A stretch of 64,000 nucleotides of DNA from assembly GCA_038501195.1 (NCBI GenBank), contig JBBPUQ010000002.1, forward strand, positions 1,240,001 through 1,304,000, given 5' to 3'. This document shows, one piece after another, positions 1 to 13,700 of this stretch; the stretch's first letter is position 1, and every line of letters starts with the position of its first letter. Position numbers and translations under genes: made by a program. The notes beneath the pieces were generated by a model. That model was not told the origin of the DNA. It saw only the letters and a list, made by a program, of their open reading frames with translations, and made no database searches. Origin of the DNA: Nemania diffusa. Its lineage: Eukaryota > Ascomycota > Sordariomycetes > Xylariales > Xylariaceae.

Positions 1-839
1 AATCCCGTCTAGCAACGTAAAGTCCTCGAAGCCAAGAGGCATCACCCGTCGTTCTGACGTACGTCTATACACAAGCCCATGAGATATATCGAGATATGTT
101 TCGTAACTATGTCTGCTCAGAATAGAAGCCATGTAGAGTGAAGTCTCAACGCTATGACATGGAGACGGTGGAATGATTGTTCCTTCACAGTATAAACGAC
201 CGGATTGCGGGATGTGGCAAACGTAGTCGGAGAAGTAGGCACAACCCTCACTTGACACCGCCACGTTATCAGTTTCCATTTCAGGTGATTTACATTCCCC
301 TAGTGAGCGCCTCGCGATGTCTGAGTAGTCCTACCAGCCTTGCCTACGCGATATAGCATCAGGGGTCGTTGACTAGTCACTTAGATGCTCAAGTAGCTTC
401 GCTGACGCTTCGCTCTGAGGGGCTTCATTCACGAGCCTAGGTCTTCAGTCTAGATCGAAGCCGCGTGGCAGGAGTCATCGGGTACGTTGAGACGCATACG
501 CCTGGCTAGGGTGAGTCTAGCACGTAGTCCTTTCAATTACGATCATAGGAAATTCACGATAGAGTAATGTTATGCCATGTTCGTACGTTACTAATCCAGC
601 AAGTATCGTGTCCGATACTCCGGGAGCAACGCAAGCCATCCACAATATTCCACGATGATTACGAGTATTATGAGTTACTGGAGCGTCGTTAGTTTAGATT
701 TTGGTGTATTTAAATCAGGAGTCTCGCTCGTGATGAAGCAATTTTCTTTGGATCGTCACCCTCAACTAGTCTTCCCATCCTCCCTTCACTCTTTAGCAAT
801 CAGGAGATCTTCAACTTGAACTCGTTCTCTCTCTGAGCC
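1..839. other. Upstream region of the multicopper oxidase gene
   Basis: No coding region is supported here. An AT-rich TATA-like word (TATTTAAAT) lies near 707-715. A pyrimidine-rich run (about 765-790 and 820-837, including CTCTCTCT) comes immediately before the oxidase start codon, as is common in filamentous fungal promoters. The stretch lacks the TACCTA words that fill later spacers. Confidence 0.5.
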
Positions 840-3020
840 ATGTTCTCAAAACTTGCCTCTTTGGCTCTGGCATCTTGCCTTTGCACAGGGGCTATAGCCC
901 AGCGAACTCTTGAATATGATATCCCAGCTGAGGAGGCACTCGCCCTGTCTCAAGTCGTGGACGAAGATGGTCCAACTTTCTCTATACAAAAGGGGAAGGA
1001 AATCAGTCCCGAATACCCCCTGATCTATAGAATTGCCCTACCAATACCGCCCGTTGCACAACACAAACAGTCAGTTTTATCTCGCCCTCTGCCCTTACCT
1101 TCATACTGACTACCCTAGGGTAATTACAAACCCCGTTACTGGGAAGGATATCTTGTACTATGAAATCGAAGAAAAGCTGTTCCAAAAACGTGAGTAGTTC
1201 CTAAATCTGCACTATTTTCTTGTTGCGTAATTTTATACCTATCTGGGCTAGTTATTCGACACTTGACAGTCACAATGAATGCCAGATACTAATCCTTGAT
1301 CGTTATAGAAATCTTTCCGAACCTTCTACCTGCTACCCTGGTAGGCTACGACGGAATCACTCCCGGGCCTACCATCATAGTCGAAAGGGGAACCGAAATC
1401 GTCGTACGCTTTGTAAACAATGCGGAGCGAGAGACCTCTGTCCACCTTCACGGGTCGCCATCTCGAGCTCCCTTCGACGGCTGGGCGGCTGACACCACCA
1501 ACCCTGGTGAATACAAGGACTACTACTATCCCAACTTCCAATCTGCCCGTCTGCTGTGGTACCATGACCACGCTCTAGGAATTGTAAGTAATACTCCCAA
1601 CAGCCAGCACTGGAACGAAGTTAACAGCGCTTCTAGACTGCTGAGAATGCCTTTTTCGGTCTGGCAGCAGCTTACATCCTCACGGATCCTGCTGAAGATG
1701 TTCTGGGTCTCCCCTCAGGTTACGGCGAGTTCGATATCCCTATTATTCTCGCCTCCAAGTACTACAACCAAAACGGAACACTTCAGTCGCAACTTCAAGA
1801 AGACACCAGCACCTGGGGCGACATCATCCACGTCAACGGTCAACCATGGCCGTTCCTCGACGTCCAGCCTCGCAAGTATCGCTTCAGAGTCCTGAACACC
1901 GGTATCTCTCGAAACTACGCTCTCTACTTCGCCCGATCAGCAAACACCGACGGCCAGCTACCATTCCAAGTGATCGCTTCTGATTCTGGTCTCCTCGACG
2001 AACCCGTCACTGTTGATACCCTGGTAAGCAGAAGACCCCTGAGAGCCCCTGAACCCCTCAACTTCCATGTACGAGATGTTAATGACTGGATAGTTCATTG
2101 CCGTCGCCGAACGATACGAAGTAGTCTTCGACTTCGCGCCCTTCGCCGGCCAGCAGATCGAGCTCCGCAACCTCCCCAACGTCGGCGGCTTCGGCGTCGA
2201 CGACGACTTCGAGAACACGGACAAGGTGATGCGCTTCAACGTCGCCGCGGGCCCCGTCGACGACCCCTCGACCGTGCCGGCGCAGCTGCGCGCCGTGCCG
2301 TTCCCCCCCGAGACGGCCGGCATCGACCACCACTTCCAGTTCCACCGGCAGCACGGGCAGTGGCTCATCAACGGCGTGGGCTTCGAGGACGTCGCCAACC
2401 GCGTGCTCGCCAACGTGCCCCGCGGCACCGTCGAGATCTGGGAGCTCGAGAACGGCTCCGGCGGCTGGACGCACCCGATCCACGTGCACCTCGTCGACTT
2501 CCGCGTCATCTCGCGCACGGGCGGCGACCGCGGCGTCGAGCCCTACGAGGCCCACGGCCTCAAGGACGTCGTCTGGCTCGCCGTCGGCGAGACGGTGCGC
2601 GTCGAGGCCCACTACGAGCCTTGGACCGGCCTCTACATGTTCCACTGCCACAACCTCATCCACGAGGACCAGGACATGATGGCCGCCTTCAACGTCACCA
2701 TGCTGCAGAACTTCGGCTACAACGAGACCACCGACTTCAGTGATCCAGAGGACGAGCGCTGGTCCGCCGCGCCCTACGACCTCGCCGACTTCCGCGCCAG
2801 CGCCAACATCTTCTCCCCCGAGGCCATCGAGGCCAAGGTGCAGATGCTCGCCCTCGAGCAGCCCTACAGCGAGCTCGACGCCGTCGAGGCCGCCCTCGAC
2901 GCCTTCTGGGAGGGCAAGGACATCGGCGACCCCGCGGCCGCTCTCGAGAAGCGGGAGGCCGTTGCCGGGCCTTGCCCGACGACTGGCCCGATCCCTCGCT
3001 ACCGGCGCTTCAAGATTTAA
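840..3020 (+). CDS. Secreted multicopper oxidase, bilirubin-oxidase/laccase-like
   Basis: Oxidises phenolic or tetrapyrrole-type substrates and reduces O2 to water; expected to be extracellular. Five exons join in frame: 840-1069, 1119-1189, 1309-1583, 1637-2023 and 2094-3020, giving 629 residues. Residues 1-20 form a signal peptide ending in AIA-Q. The copper ligand motifs are complete: HLHG (146-149), WYHDHA (184-189), HPIHVH (448-453) and HCHNLIHEDQDMM (505-517). In the last one Cys506 and His511 are type-1 ligands and Met516 is the likely axial ligand, which favours a bilirubin-oxidase/CotA-like type over a high-potential Leu/Phe laccase. The start follows a pyrimidine-rich leader. Base composition changes sharply: the last exon is strongly GC-rich with C/G-ending codons, while exons 1-3 are not. 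The true substrate cannot be read from sequence. Confidence 0.93.
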
Positions 3021-5624
3021 ATCAAAATACTTTCTGGCCCGCCAACTGCGGCAAGACATTTACTACCTCGCCTATTCTTGATCCAACCCCCCTCTTTCCC
3101 ACGACACTCGTTTATTCATTTGATTCGCAGTATATAGTTACCAACCCTTTTTTGTCCATACTTGCAGTCGTTCTTTGTTTATCCTTTCCCCAAATGCAGT
3201 CATTACCTCATTCTGTTCTCCAAAATCAAAGTCGCTCATTACTCATTCGTTCTCTGGATATATTAAGGGGTAGGCCGCTATCCGGACAAGGATTCCTTGT
3301 CGCAATGTATATAGTCAATATCGAGAATTTTCAAACCCCATCTTCTAAAGCAATCTGCGATGATTAGTTTGTATTTGCTGTTAAAATACAGCGGTTAGGT
3401 ACCTGTGACGATCATGCCGTATGAATTCACAACAAGTAGTACAAATTTTCATTAATTGGAGAGTTATACGGGTATATAGTAGCACCGTATATATCCAAGA
3501 ACCCAAACCAACGCTACGTCTAGAGATAAGCTTTACGCAACATGCTGCCAAGTAGCTGGCAGGTCTCAAATACAAACCTTAAGCGCGTAGACAGTTAGGT
3601 ATAATAGTGTCACAAAATAGCGTTCAAATAAACGTCAATCATCTATGCAGACATTTAAGCTTAATTACTTGGAATTATTCATCACTGAACTCACAATGCG
3701 CTCATGAAATAAAGATAGAATCAAATATCAAAGCTGATATGATTTAGCTAAAAGGAGATATCCCTAGTACACCGAAAATGAACAGCGTTAGATGCGAAAC
3801 CCCGAAAAAAAAAGATAAAAAAAATCCTAGGCAACATATCCTTCAACTACAAGCGGCGACGACGCGTCTTCTACTACCCTAGTGCGCACCAGTATAGCCT
3901 CATCTAGTAGACTTAGGCTCTAACACGTGACTCAGCCCCATCCCATCAATATCCAGCTGTATAGTACACATATCGCTCTTTCTGGGCCTTTGGAGGACAT
4001 CTAAAGTCTCTTGCATCTTATTTTTCTTTCCTTCTTTTACGACCTCCAGTCACGCCATCTCTTTAATAGACGCGTACATAGTAGGGTTCTATAGGGCGGT
4101 ATAGAGAGCGACAGGGAGAGAGAGACAAGTCCGAAAGCGCGAGGCACGAGAACCAGAAGGTAGGAACGGTAGATAGTAGGGCCGCTGATATCCGCACGAC
4201 AACGGCGGCAAACGGCAGACAATGCCGGACTCTGGCAAAGCCCCCTTCGCATAAACGGCCGGGCTGGCCAGCCGCACGATAACCGAGCGCGCGCCGACCC
4301 CGCAAAGTCCACCACAGTTAGACCCTTGCTCCTCCACGAGAGCTCGTGACACGCTCTGGTCCAGTCAACCCACGGCACGAACTCAGATTTCGAAACCTGG
4401 GCCGTTCAGGGTAGGGGCTGAATCGGGAAAAGCAAGATTCGGACCCGTCGATGGCCTGACCCATATTGCCGACAGGGACTTCAAGTTCGTCCACACCACT
4501 CGACCTCCACGCGATCCATTTCTCCTTGCTACTGTCACCCGTCCACCCCTTTGCCTCATTCCCGACAGAGAACCTTCCATCCTTCTCTTCGCACCCTGTA
4601 GTATTCAACTTGTCGTTTGGCCCGTACACAGTCGGTTTATGAGAGGATCGAACGCGTGGGGATGAAATGGGAGGGGACCTCGACTATTCTGGAATGGTCT
4701 AGGGTAAGGTCTAGACGACAGTAGCTCTGGCTATATGCGGTAGTTGCCTTGCTCCGAGGGCTAGAATGCATATACACGGATTATACGGTTGCGTCTAGTG
4801 ATGGATACGTGAATATCATGGATTATATTCGAAGCAAGGTCGATGGCCGTAATCCATGTGCGTCTCATGTCGCGCCACCATGGAGGGATGCGTAGGTAGC
4901 CCAGTGACTGCAAGTAAGGACAGGCGCGTGGATAGCCGTAGGTTGGTTGATCCTAGGCATGTATACATCTGTATGTAACCCCCTCCCTTGGCATAGTCCG
5001 CGACCGTTTGCCTATTACCAGGATTTGTCCGAACATCCTGAACACGATTGTTAATGTGGTCTGTTCTCTTAAAAACCATTAGCTTGCGGAATCATGGTAA
5101 AATTGAACGAGTCAATTAATATCGCCTATGGCATCGTGCTCCCTGGTGATAGCGACATGGAGCTTGTGCTGAACACCTACGTACAAGCGTCCATGAGATT
5201 GCCCGATTGCCTCTTGATGTAGCCCCTAAAAAATCAAATGCTATTTATGACAGTCCAAACGCCATTTGGTAATGCAAGCCCCTGTTTCAACCATGCCGCG
5301 GGCAATGAATGCTGTGACCGAGTCCTAAACAGTGGTATAACCCTCTTTTTCAACACCGGTGTCCTTGATATTGGTATAATGACAACGAAGAGAAAATTCG
5401 ACCAGGTGTGTCGAAACCGGAAGTGAGGTCAAGATAGGGGACCGTCTGCCTCTATAATAAAAATTTTGGGAATATCGGTCCATGTGAACGTAGTACCATT
5501 CAAGTTGGGGGTTTAACGTTATTCCACCATGTGTCTCGCAGCCGAAATTTGGCGCGGTCCATCGTCCATACGGACTAGTAGCGGCTATAGGCTCTCCTCA
5601 TTGGAAGGCCAATGTAACGGTAGA
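3021..5624. other. Spacer between the oxidase and SCOCO-domain genes
   Basis: Holds the 3' ends of two convergent genes. A poly-A/A-rich tract is at about 3806-3822 and a GA-rich run at about 4108-4122. A minus-strand open frame at 4318-4629 (about 100 codons) is coding-like in places but has no ATG at its 5' end and matches nothing I recognise. A plus-strand frame at 5238-5426 is also unrecognised. Neither is called as a gene. Confidence 0.4.
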
Positions 5625-6125
5625 TTATTTCCTACCCCGACTGCTCGATGATGTGATTTTGCTGGTGCTCATGAGGTCCCCTATATATTTCTGCAGGAAC
5701 TTGTTGTTGCTGTCAAGTTTATCGTGCTCTTCTTTCACGGCTTCTATGCGGTTGAACAGCATCAATAGCGACTCTTGCAAAGCTCTAGCGTGCCTACATA
5801 AACGTGAGCGAACAATCCATTTCCAACCACTCTGGGTTGCTTACCTATGAAGCTCCTCACGTGCCTCGCGTCCCAAATTCTCGAGATCCTCGCTTGTCCT
5901 CCTTGGGCTCATGGCGCGAACGTCGTCGGCTTCGTATTCGTGTGCTATGGGACCGACTTCGCAGGAGTCTCGGGGCACTATCAACGTGCCGCTGCTTTTT
6001 CGTGAGACCAGACGTGGCCTGAGGGGGATGGGGGCATGCATCTCCTGGGTATCTGATGAAGAGGAAGAGTCCGACCGTTCGGAAAGGCTCGGTTTTGTTG
6101 GGTGTACTGCAGGTTCGTTGCTCAT
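5625..6125 (-). CDS. Short coiled-coil (SCOCO/Slo1-type) protein
   Basis: Two exons, 6125-5845 and 5793-5625, joined across a 51-nt GT-AG intron, give 149 residues. The N-terminal half is Ser/Pro-rich and looks disordered. The C-terminal part (about 85-140) is a heptad-patterned helix that reads ALQESLLMLFNRIEAV and then KEEHDKLDSNNKFLQKYI. This is the hallmark of the SCOCO domain shared by metazoan SCOC and yeast Slo1, small effectors of Arl-family GTPases at the Golgi. The helix is interrupted by the intron, so neither exon alone shows the family. The ATG at 6125 is chosen because the upstream extension of the frame lacks another ATG start and reads like 5' UTR. Role at Golgi/endosomes is inferred from the family only. 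Confidence 0.8.
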
Positions 6126-9100
6126 TGTGCTCAGGTGTGTTTCAGTTTGGTGGTCGCGAACCCGATGGTCTTCCTCCAATGTTCTGAACACAATTCTGCA
6201 AGGACTAGCGCTGCGGCCGATAAAGGACTTCGGGACGAGGACAGCTACCCAAGCGCTGAGATTAGATATATCGGTGTATGATTTGTTGTCTCCCGTCACG
6301 ATTGACCCCTTTCCCCAACCTCTCAACCGACGGATTGGGGACTGTAACAAGTATGCTTGCTGTAGAAGCCAGCCTTGGCGCAGGTGCAGTGCAAGCTGGG
6401 GATCACAGGTCGTAGACAACTGTCGCGGGAGGTTATGTTATGGCTAACTTTTGAAGGCGGTATGCATTCGTCTCTCGGCCTCTAGAATAAGCTTGCGAGG
6501 AACATGCACAAAGATAGTTGTAGGCGGTGCTGTGCTCCCGAAGTCGTTTTGTTCAAGCGAGCGAGGTGTGTCTGTCTAGTAGATATGCGTAGTGTGCGTA
6601 ATGTGTGGTATGCGTGATGGGCGTGGTAGGGAGGGGGGAGAGGAAAGGTTAGGTAGTAGTGGCAGATGAGAAGTAGAGAAGTAGAGTAGTAATGGTGGCA
6701 GAGGTAGCAGATTTCGGGGCTACGTCGACGAAGGGAGAAAAAGGATTTAGATTTAGACGGGTTGCAGGTGCTGTCGTCGAGAGAAGCAGCGCAAGCAGCA
6801 CAGGCAACTGGGAGGGGCGCGCAGGCGGGGACCGTAGCAGCAGCGGCTGGCTGTCATTCGACGATGCGAGAGGTGTAGGCGACTTGGAGTGAAGTGATCG
6901 TCAGTCCAAGCTCACGAGGACGAGGTACTTGGGAGGTGGTATGTAGCAGATGAAAGAACAAGAGGCGGTGTTGGATTGTGATCGGATAAGTAGGTAGTGT
7001 ACTCTGTATATGCGCTGCGTGCTAGCAAGTATGTAGGTAAGGTCTTCTTCGGGGAGCCTGTCGCAAAAAAGACTTGGTTAGTACTTGGCCCTGAAGGGAG
7101 TGGTACCGTTGGTGCGCTGTGAGAGTTGGCTAACGGGTCAGAACAGGGTCCGAGTAGTTTGATTGTGTGGACAGAAACTGTCGTGGGCCATGTTGATCTG
7201 CGTTGAGCAACGTTTGCCGCGTGCCGTATGCCGTTGTACATGTAGGCGTGTAAGTGTAGGCAGTATACTCCAGAGTACCAAGTGAGCTAGGGCGCGAGCG
7301 AAGCGAGTAGCAGGTACTGAGTACAGAATACCATTATAGCAGAGTGTCGTATGTAGAGCAGGGATGTGGGGTACAACGTGCTACGTGCAACGTGTAAGGG
7401 ACTGAGTACTGCACTGTCTGTACCTGCGCTCCTGGGACATTCTGGGATACCGTAGCCGTAGCCTGGAGTGAACGCATACCGACATACCTGCCTACCTCTT
7501 ACACTTGGGTAACTTTTGTCGAGCTGCTTGATGACCCGGGAGATGCAAACGAAAAGTCAAGGTCCGCAGTTGGGTATCGCTACACTTACTGCTCCCTACC
7601 TCCCTACCTATCTAAGCTTGTTGCATACATACAGGACATACATGGCGCTCAGGGCTCCTGGGGTTGCTCTATTCTTGGTCTGTACAGCACCTCTGTACAG
7701 CGCAGTTACAGCATGGCATTAAGGGGTGGGGCATAGCTACCTGCCCACTAACAGATGGGCATCTTTCGGAGTGCAGGTATAAAAGTATATACATGAGTGC
7801 AGTTCTCCCAGTGTACTCCCTCTTATACGGTACCTTTACATAGGTAAGATATACATATAGAGACAGGTACTCTCCATTGGAACAGGTAAGTAGGTACATA
7901 AAACATGTATGTAGCTATATAATATACTTAATGCAGTACCCTATGCGCTGCATGGATGTATATCCTATGTAAGTCTCCATAAAGAGGCTAGCGGCAGGTC
8001 ATTCGGTCATTTATCGCCCCTCTGAGTGGTTAGGGATAGTGGGGACTTGGATAATTAGGAAGACTTGCTCTGGGCTTTGCTAGTAAAATCTAACCTAATT
8101 AGACTATTTTCCCAAGCACCTGCTTGTCCCGGATTGGTCCACCATCTCTTCCCAGTGGCTCATATTATTACACATTCATTCTCAACTATATGTAGTTCCC
8201 CACGAAGGGCGCATAAAAATGTCCCTCCTTTGTTCTTTGCTGCTTTGTCGACTGTTGAGTACGTACAGAGGTATATGCATGGAATCTAAAATTAATGATA
8301 CGAGCATCTACCAAACAAAGACTGCACGTGTATTTCACTACGTATGTTATAAACTACGAGGTACTAACTACTAGTAGACACGTAAACCGCACTTTATAGG
8401 CAGGTTTCTATCTATGTGTTGACAATTGCGGCTATTTCCCTTCATCTGATAGCAGAGCATATTATACGACCTGCTGGGCATATAATGAGCCAGGTAATTC
8501 CTTGAACAACACAAATTGTACACACCATTGAAATATTCCGTTCTCGCTGTGCAATGGTGTCGATCAATGCCAGATCAATGCCACTACTGGTGACAGCCAC
8601 CAATGAAAGGCTTTACGATAAGATGAGGCCTCTTGTAGGTATGGGGACTATCTACGTGTATGTTAGGTATGTTATGTTATGAATACTGCTCTGAATCCTT
8701 TGTATCGTGGTGTGCATACCATACCTAGGTGCTGTACACCATGGAATGAGTGTCTCCATCGGGCAGACAAGCTTGGGCACCGGCTTCAAAAAAAACCCTG
8801 CTTCACCCCACCAGAGACACCGAAGAGAGTGATCTACAGAATTCCTATCTAAGGGCGATCTGAGGGAGAGAGCAATAACAAACCACCATAAAGGAAAAAC
8901 AGCGAGCAGCTGGTATGAGACGAGTGGGCGTCTTAGGTATGTCGCGAGAGCCTGTCGGCCTATCATGGTCCTCCACACGGACTTGATATTATGATTTAGT
9001 GTAGATGCCGATCACTTCGGTGAACGCATAGCCTTGATTGGGTGTACGGAATAAGACCCTCGGGGACATCTACATAGCGTGACGTTGGTGTTTACTAGGT

Positions 9101-9930
9101 CCTCAGTCTATCCAAGGTTATGAGGAGTCTTCAAGACTCAAAAGACTCAAAAAAGGCTTCTCGGGACAGAGAGCAATCAAAATTGTCCAAAAATACCATC
9201 ATCCCTGGGGGGTTACATTAAGGCTGAAGGGAAAATACATATAGCACTATACAAGTGGTAGCGGAAGCAATGGCAATACCAATACCGCCTGGCATGGTTT
9301 AATTGATAAGTGAGTGCACTATGCGAAGGAGATGGACTAGTGTGTAAGTATGTAGGCAGCACACACGCGCGAACAGGCAGAGCGACCCGCAACAAGTTTG
9401 TTGGAGTGTTCTACGATAGTTCTGGCGCGTGATCAAGTGCAGCGCGGCATGTCATTGGCGGGAGGCGGCCAGCAGGGGGAAGAGACCCAAGTCCCCTCCG
9501 ACCCTTACCAGTGCAAGGGTACAGTGCTGTATAGGTAGGGTCTGACACGAATATGAAAAGGGGGGGTAGGACCCTGAATTCCTGACTTCGATTTTTTTTC
9601 CCAGGGTGGTATGCCGCAAGGAGCATAGGAGTATCTATATTGTATATGTCCCCTTGCACGTACATTCTTGGATGGCATAGTCTTCAGCGCAATCCACTAT
9701 AAAAACGGCGGGAGAAACAACCATGTAGGTACCTACAGGTGCGTGTCTACCTGTTAGTTCTTGGAGGCAGACCATGCATATTCAAGCATGTGCCTGGCAA
9801 CACATGGCAATTCCCGTCCATGCGTATGTAAGAATGCGACAAGCTTAGTGATAGAAGACCGAAGATTTCGTCGGACGAAATGCGCGAACTTGACTGCTAC
9901 CAAGTTTAGAATGTCGTCTGTCTGCCCGTC

Positions 9931-9990
9931 TATCTACGCATATCTACGCATACCTACATACATACATACAGTACATACATAACATACATC
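9931..9990. repeat. TAC(A/C)TA microsatellite-like run
   Basis: Imperfect array of TCTACGCA and TACATACA units. It is low-complexity sequence of the kind found across the spacer. Confidence 0.7.
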
Positions 9991-10654
9991 CGACTTTCCG
10001 TCCTCAATAGGAATGCAAATACAAATGTGCCACGAGTCGTCATCAATGTCATATAATGATGCTGATTGACATTGATGAGATGATGAAATCTGACTAGGTT
10101 TGCGAGATCTGTGAGATGTCCAATGACCTCACCCCAGCGTCTACTTAGTGAAGCCATCTTGCTGTCTCCTGTTGCTCTTTTTTTGTGTCATTGTGTAGTG
10201 GTCGTGTACATCCCTCCCATCTTGTGTACACTCTATTCGGAATAAGAGAATGTTAGCCTCGGTCTAATACCTACCTACCCGTATGTAAGTCAACATTTGT
10301 ACTCTGTACACTACCCTATATACCTACCTGGGTAGACAATAGTATTCACCCTGGTAGCTGTTATATTGCCTGAACGGCCCTGGCTGTTGTGGGAAAGTGA
10401 CTTGAGACCCTTAGGACCCTGAGGCCCATCTTTTTTCATCCCGCGCCGTCGAGGTTCAAGGGTCAGAAGGTTAAAAGAAGAAAGACGGATAGGTAGTACG
10501 CATTCAGTAGGTAAGTAGGTACGCTACTACCTACGGCCGCGGCGATCAGAAGTGTGGGAGCTGCTGACAGAAAGATGCCTACGATGTTCTAGTAGTGTAG
10601 GTAATGTGCTACCTTGATTTAGGTACCTAAGGTTAGCACTACGAGTATCTATCT

Positions 10655-10793
10655 GTAGGTACGTACATGTAATGCATTGCGATTACCGATACCTACCCAT
10701 ACACAGTACGAATTGTGTTGGCCTATAATAAGCTGGTACCTGCTATAGGCAGTAGGTACCTTTCGGAGTACCTACCTACATGTACGTACCTAC
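10655..10793. repeat. 17-bp perfect inverted repeat enclosing about 105 bp
   Basis: GTAGGTACGTACATGTA at 10655-10671 is the exact reverse complement of TACATGTACGTACCTAC at 10777-10793. The arms are made of the same TAGGTA/GTAC vocabulary as the rest of the spacer, so this may be either a small hairpin element with terminal inverted repeats or a by-product of a simple-sequence background. No clear flanking target-site duplication was found. Confidence 0.5.
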
Positions 10794-13700
10794 CTAAGTA
10801 AAAGGTAAGGCCATGGGCCCCACCGAGAACACAGCCGCCGGCGGCCTAGCGCGAGCAACGGAGTGATGTCATGAGCGATGATCTACGCTAATCTTGTACT
10901 ACGGCTCCGTCGTTCGCCAATCACAAGTTCCTGCTATGCTAGTCTTTGCCTTCTTCTATCGTCGCCTCTCCTTCTCACCGTTTATGAAACATCGCCGGAC
11001 AGTCCTTATTTCACCCTGTGTGTCAGCTCTAGCTCTGATCTCTCTCCGCCTCGCCAAGCTTGTTTCTGGTCTGTCTCTTTCCCCCATTTCCATTTGCCAC
11101 TCATTATCAGGTGGTGATGTTTCCCCGTTCAGCCGCTCTCTCCCGTTACAATGGTCGGTTTTCATGGTTTCATGACACAATTCCAGGTAGGTATCCTCGC
11201 CTCTCTCACACCATGCTGTGTCTGTGTTCTCATTCCCTAGGGGCCTCGGTGACATCATGTCATACCAGCAACGGTTTCTGACGATTCACCCGTCTTGCAC
11301 AATTGCATTGCTCAGATATTATGTACAGTATTATAGACATCACTTCACTACTTGTACCTGCTAGTAGATGCAAGGACGTTTATTCACCAGTGTGATTCAA
11401 GGTGCTAATCTGCCTATAGTATTCTTGCCCTAGCTTTGCACTAGCTCTGCAAAACCTACCCCGTGATATCCACCAAAGTGAATCAATTAGTACATTTGTA
11501 TAGCAGCGAAATGTTGATCTTCCAAAACATATGATACCCGACAAAACCTAGGTTCTACCTAGAGCGGGTGGACTAACATACCTACTTACATAGAGGACCA
11601 TACATACCTAGTGGCTACTGTAAGTGGAAGTTCCCCATTCGATATCTCCGAAGGTACCCGTACAATTGCCATCCGAGGCAAATTTCAGGAGGTCATTTAC
11701 TCCATAATATCTGTCATTGCACCACGGACCGCCTTAGTTACGTGTGCCACCGCGCGGTTACTGAGCAACATTCTGGCAATCGGGAAATATATGCACGTAC
11801 AGCACGACCGACTTCTCTTGGCATGCTATTAATATGATAATTTTCAGAGTCATCATAACTTACTCGACAGTTAGGTATACCTAGATACTTAATACGCTAC
11901 ATTTGGTGGGTAAGCATAGCGTAACCAAGTCATCCTTCCTTAAGCGAGAGAGCGAGCAGAGACTCAGGTGGGTGAGGTGTAGTGAGCGTCACCTGATACT
12001 CAAAATCTTTCTTTTAGTTCTGGACTGTTTCCTTCTATGAGCGCCACTCAGCCACAATGACGGCATCGGGCAATATAGGACTTCCCTTGCTTGAAAAGAA
12101 GAGGTGCCTTGCCTGCTCTAACTGGGGAAGATGACTAAGTTTAGCACCCTACCTAGACTACATACGCATACATCACTAGTCTAGTGACTACCTGGTAGTC
12201 TATAATGCTCACTTCCTATGGGATAAAAGTCTAGGTAATCTAGCGGATCAAGTGCTTGCTTTTCCTCAGCTTGCGTCAGCGAAGCCTCATAAGGGCGCCA
12301 TTCGTCAATTATCTATGTTCCGAGCAAATACAGGAGACAACATGTGTCGGTATTCAACTCTTTCACTTACCTACACCCTACGCTACGTATGCTACGGACA
12401 TGGTGATTTAATTCGCATCCTCACATAAGCGAGTACTGTTGATATATCAGAATACTTGGAACCAGACTATAAGTACGTATCATTATAGTGCGTGGCAAAA
12501 GATCGCAACACTTGGCATAAAGCGGTGGATTTACCTCGTGTTCGTCTCGGATATTACGGTAGCTCGGCCACGACGCCGAAGCAGTAAAGACTAAATAGGT
12601 ATTTATCCCTATCAGTTCCAACTGCAATCATTAATAGTATAACTATAACTCAGTATATGTTACTCAAATGCTTAGGTGGCAACGCTCTGTTTCGACCTAA
12701 CAGCGTTCCGCTATTGCGTATACATCGATAATACGAGCTGCCACACAAGCGTCAACTTCCGCTATGAACATACCGGACCCCCTCGTGCAATTATCTATTT
12801 TGATGTAAGCCGTGTGGCTAGCGGTAGAACTAAGTATAGGAAACAAGCAAATAGGTACGTCTGCGGCGTGTAAGGCTCCTCTCTAGTTACGATCTCGACT
12901 GTCGGGGCTCCATATAGGCTCAGACAAGGAACAACATCATTCCCGGATATCAAAAGAGACAACGTCAGCGACGGGCATCTTTCGAAACACCTACCCGAAG
13001 TGATTCAGAGTAATGGGATATGAACGTGTGAACGTGCGAATTACATCGGTGCAAAACTGTCAGATCAGCTCACAAATGACTTGTGATATGCAACCTAATT
13101 ATAACTCTCCTGACCGATAAGAGTATGTAACTAACCCGGCGCCTGCTTTTTCACTATGCAGGTGCACGCCGTAGGTTCAAGGCTCACCCGGACGACATAC
13201 GGCCAACAGCCCTACTATGTACAAGCACTAGAGCATATTGGAAACGCAGTACGTGTCGGTAGAGAAGGGGTACATATTAAGATATGCATTCCTCCAAGAC
13301 ACCACGTCGTCATCCAGTGGACCGACTATTCACTATGAAATATTGAACCCGCAGCTCGTTGCCAGTATCAACGTCATAGAACTCGCGAACCAGAAACTCA
13401 ATTCAAAATTACATGACGGCTCCCTAGTCTAAGGATGATGGCCCAACCTAATATACGAGGTCGAAGTCAAGATATAAGCTCGACGTTGTTAAAATATCTG
13501 CTACTCAAGTCGGGGGGCTTTAAACTGTATAAACTGGGGCCGCGGAAACCCCCTTTGAGATTGAGTGAGAGCGGCTTATGTATAAGATTTCTATGTATAT
13601 AATCTATCCGCTGCGCTCCCCTGGCTAATTAACACTAGTAAAGTTCCCGGGTCCAACATAAACTTCGTACGACCACCTGTCAAGCAGCAACTACTACGTC

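Noticed and set aside
2079..3059. Long open frames of 326 codons (minus) and 257 codons (plus, 1970-2743) over the oxidase
   Set aside because: They are by-products of the GC-rich last exon; the products are Arg/Ala/Val low-complexity and the oxidase frame holds all copper ligands.
4318..4629. Minus-strand open frame of about 100 codons
   Set aside because: No ATG start, no family resemblance and no splice partner; mentioned only in the spacer entry.
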